Below are positions 4,062 through 6,127 of a stretch of DNA of 6,127 nt, piece by piece. Under the pieces are notes generated by a model. The model was given only the letters and a program-made list of their open reading frames with translations. It made no database searches and was not told where the DNA came from. The translations under genes and the position numbers were made by a program. Origin of the DNA: Treponema sp. Its GTDB lineage: Bacteria; Spirochaetota; Spirochaetia; Treponematales; Breznakiellaceae. Within the stretch, counting starts at the first letter, position 1. Each line of letters begins with the position of its first letter. The stretch spans positions 1 to 6,127 of the forward strand of contig JAISAK010000001.1 in assembly GCA_031266695.1 (NCBI GenBank). The letters run 5' to 3'.

Positions 4062-6127
4062 ATGACGAAAGGGAAATCAGCCAATAAACGAATCTATATC
4101 GGAAAGGACATTCAGGACGTAATGGAACTGCCGGATCTTATTGATATCCAGCTTCGTTCCTATGAACGTTTCCTGCAGCGTGAAAAACTCAGGAATGGAG
4201 AGAAGCTTGAAGATCAGGGCCTTGAAGAAGTTTTCAGGTCAACCTTTCCCATTGAGAGCCCCAACGGAGACATGATCCTTGAATATGAATACTACACCCT
4301 GGACGAAGACGGTATCAAACTGTCCGAGCAGGACTGCAAGCAGAAGGGCCTTACCTACGCGGTTTCCCTCAAGGCGCGGATAAATCTTATCTTTCAACAG
4401 ACCGGTGAAATCCGCCAGAAAGATATTTATATGGGCGATATCCCGATCATGAGCGAGCGGGGCACTTTTATCATTAACGGCGCGGAGCGGGTAGTTGTCT
4501 CCCAGATTCACCGTTCGCCCGGCGTAATTTTCAGCCATGAAAAAGGAGTTTACTCTTCGCGTATTATCCCCTACCGCGGTTCCTGGCTGGAATTCGAAAT
4601 AGATCAGAAGCGGGAGCTTATCTACGCAAAGATTGACCGGAAAAAACGGATCCTGGGAACCCTGTTTCTTCGGGCCCTGGGTTTTGAAACCAGGGAAGAA
4701 ATTATCCGCTGTTTTTACAAGACCGATACCGTTAAAGTCAAAGATGACCGGGAAAGCAGGGAAAAAATTTCCGGCCGGGTATTGGCTTCCGCGGTATGGA
4801 TCAAAGACGAGACCGCCGCCGGCGGGAAGGGCGGAAAAGCCGCGGCGGAAAACGGAAAAGAGGGCAAGAAGAAGCTTTACCGGGTCGGTGAAAGGCTTCA
4901 CCCCCATAATGTGGACGAACTTCTGGTCAACGGGATAAAATCCATCGAGGTAATAAATTTCGAGGCCGAAGATTCCCTTAACTCCACGATACTTCTTAAC
5001 TGTTTTGAGCGGGAGGAGATCAAATACCTCAAGGGAGAGCCCGATCAGGATGAACCTTCTAAAGAGAATGCACTTCTTGAGGTGTATTCGATACTGATGC
5101 CCGGAGAATCGATCACGGTGGAAAACGCGGAGAAAGACCTTTTGGGGATGTTTTTTACAAGCCGCCGTTACGACCTTGGCAAGGTGGGCCGTTACAAGCT
5201 GAACAAGAAATTCGACTTTAAGCCGCCCCTGGAAGATTTTACCCTGACCAAACAGGATATTATCGCCACCATGAAATTCCTTATCAAGGTACACGCGGGC
5301 GACGAAAACCAGGACGACATCGATCACCTGGGCAACCGGCGGGTGCGCTCGGTGGGCGAGCTCATGGTGAACACGATGAAAACCGCCTTTAGCCGGATGG
5401 AACGGATTGCCAAAGAACGGATGAGTCTGAAAGAGACCGATACCATCAAGCCCCAGGATCTTATTTCCATAAAACCCGTGGTCGCCGCCCTGAAGGAATT
5501 TTTCGGATCAAGCCAGCTTTCGCAGTTTATGGATCAGGTAAACCCCCTGGCGGAGCTGACCCATAAACGCAGGCTTAACGCCCTGGGCCCCGGCGGCCTT
5601 TCCCGCGACAGGGCGGGTTTTGAGGTTCGGGATGTTCACTATACCCACTACGGCCGCATGTGCCCCATCGAGACCCCCGAGGGGCCGAATATCGGCCTTA
5701 TTGTTTCCCTGGCGAACTACACAAGGGTCAACGAATACGGATTTTTGGAAACCCCCTACCGCAAGGTGGCGAAGGGGGTGGCGACCAGGGAGATAGAATA
5801 TCTTTCCGCCATGGACGAGGATCGTTATTATATTGCCCAGGCTTCGGCAAAACTCAACAGCAACGGCGGTTTTGCGGACGATCAGATCTCCTGCCGCCGT
5901 CAGGGTGACTATACAACCCGCGGACCCGAGGATATCCAGTACATGGATGTGTCTCCCAAGCAGATTATTTCGGTGTCCGCTTCGCTTATTCCCTTTCTGG
6001 AGCACGACGACGCCAACCGTGCCCTGATGGGTTCCAACATGCAGCGTCAGGCCGTACCCCTGGTATTTCCCGAGGCTCCCAGGGTCGGCACGGGAATGGA
6101 AGGAAAATGCGCCTACGACTCCGGCGT
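4062..6127 (+). CDS. rpoB: RNA polymerase beta subunit, 5' part (runs off window)
   Basis: An open frame of 688 codons runs from ATG 4062 to the window end, over half of the roughly 1,150-1,200 residues usual in spirochetes. The beta subunit forms one pincer of RNA polymerase and part of its active centre. The start is supported by GGAG (4054-4057) and by alignment of [19 protein letters not shown] near the N-terminus. Conserved blocks include [50 protein letters not shown] (480-492), [21 protein letters not shown], and [20 protein letters not shown] near the end. Residue 506 is Asn where E. coli has Ser531. A Gly/Lys/Ala/Glu-rich stretch at 251-271 looks like a lineage insertion. rpoC would be expected downstream. 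Confidence 0.98.
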   Translation, partial: MTKGKSANKRIYIGKDIQDVMELPDLIDIQLRSYERFLQREKLRNGEKLEDQGLEEVFRSTFPIESPNGDMILEYEYYTLDEDGIKLSEQDCKQKGLTYAVSLKARINLIFQQTGEIRQKDIYMGDIPIMSERGTFIINGAERVVVSQIHRSPGVIFSHEKGVYSSRIIPYRGSWLEFEIDQKRELIYAKIDRKKRILGTLFLRALGFETREEIIRCFYKTDTVKVKDDRESREKISGRVLASAVWIKDETAAGGKGGKAAAENGKEGKKKLYRVGERLHPHNVDELLVNGIKSIEVINFEAEDSLNSTILLNCFEREEIKYLKGEPDQDEPSKENALLEVYSILMPGESITVENAEKDLLGMFFTSRRYDLGKVGRYKLNKKFDFKPPLEDFTLTKQDIIATMKFLIKVHAGDENQDDIDHLGNRRVRSVGELMVNTMKTAFSRMERIAKERMSLKETDTIKPQDLISIKPVVAALKEFFGSSQLSQFMDQVNPLAELTHKRRLNALGPGGLSRDRAGFEVRDVHYTHYGRMCPIETPEGPNIGLIVSLANYTRVNEYGFLETPYRKVAKGVATREIEYLSAMDEDRYYIAQASAKLNSNGGFADDQISCRRQGDYTTRGPEDIQYMDVSPKQIISVSASLIPFLEHDDANRALMGSNMQRQAVPLVFPEAPRVGTGMEGKCAYDSG
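5505..5585 (+). other. rpoB: Rifampicin-binding cluster I of rpoB
   Basis: Residues 482-508 match E. coli RpoB 507-533. The drug-contacting residues equivalent to Q513, D516, H526 and R529 are all retained (Q488, D491, H501, R504). The residue equivalent to S531 is Asn506 (codon AAC, 5577-5579). Other differences from E. coli are N518 to Val, S522 to Ala, I524 to Leu and I530 to Leu. Asn at this position is the state reported for Treponema and Borrelia and linked to their natural rifampicin resistance. Confidence 0.85.

Noticed and set aside
4239..5327. Long minus-strand open frame of 362 codons
   Set aside because: It lies wholly inside rpoB, has no recognisable motif, and rpoB itself matches its family throughout. 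It is a shadow of rpoB codon usage.

Overview
The window is the ribosomal-protein and RNA-polymerase housekeeping cluster of a spirochete, most likely a Treponema or close relative. All genes are on the + strand. The order is tRNA-Thr, rpmG, tRNA-Trp, secE, nusG, rplK, rplA, rplJ, rplL, rpoB. The RpoB fragment carries spirochete-type features: a short N-terminus, the run [17 protein letters not shown], and Asn where E. coli RpoB has Ser531. A tRNA-Thr / rpmG / tRNA-Trp / secE arrangement is, as I recall, also found in treponemes. The species cannot be fixed from this sequence; a moderately GC-rich treponeme (for example of the termite-gut type) would fit.

Layout: 1-186 is noncoding and rich in palindromes. 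tRNA-Thr(GGU) lies at 187-259. A spacer with a plausible promoter leads to rpmG (356-529). tRNA-Trp(CCA) follows at 569-641. An unusual 199-base spacer (642-840) then contains partial inverted and direct copies of the tRNA-Trp 3' half. secE (841-1020) and nusG (1032-1595) come next. An 89-base leader that may hold an L1 autoregulatory site precedes rplK (1685-2116), which overlaps rplA (2113-2793). rplJ (2795-3343) follows after one base. A 147-base spacer full of hairpins precedes rplL (3491-3877). A 184-base spacer with a 14-bp hairpin precedes rpoB, which starts at 4062 and runs off the window after 688 codons.

The genes serve gene expression and export: L33, L11, L1, L10 and L7/L12 of the 50S subunit, the transcription factor NusG, the polymerase beta subunit, the SecE translocon subunit and two tRNAs. 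Tight spacing and a common strand suggest one or a few long transcripts. The three longer gaps, before rplK, rplL and rpoB, are where stoichiometry between L1/L11, L7/L12 and RNA polymerase would be set.

I see no new multi-gene system here. The most unusual feature is the tRNA-Trp/secE spacer. It can pair with the 3' half of tRNA-Trp over about 27 bp, and a downstream direct copy could compete for the same strand. This could be a scar of integration or rearrangement, or an RNA switch. The next most informative point is the Asn at RpoB residue 506 (E. coli 531), which is associated with natural rifampicin resistance in spirochetes.
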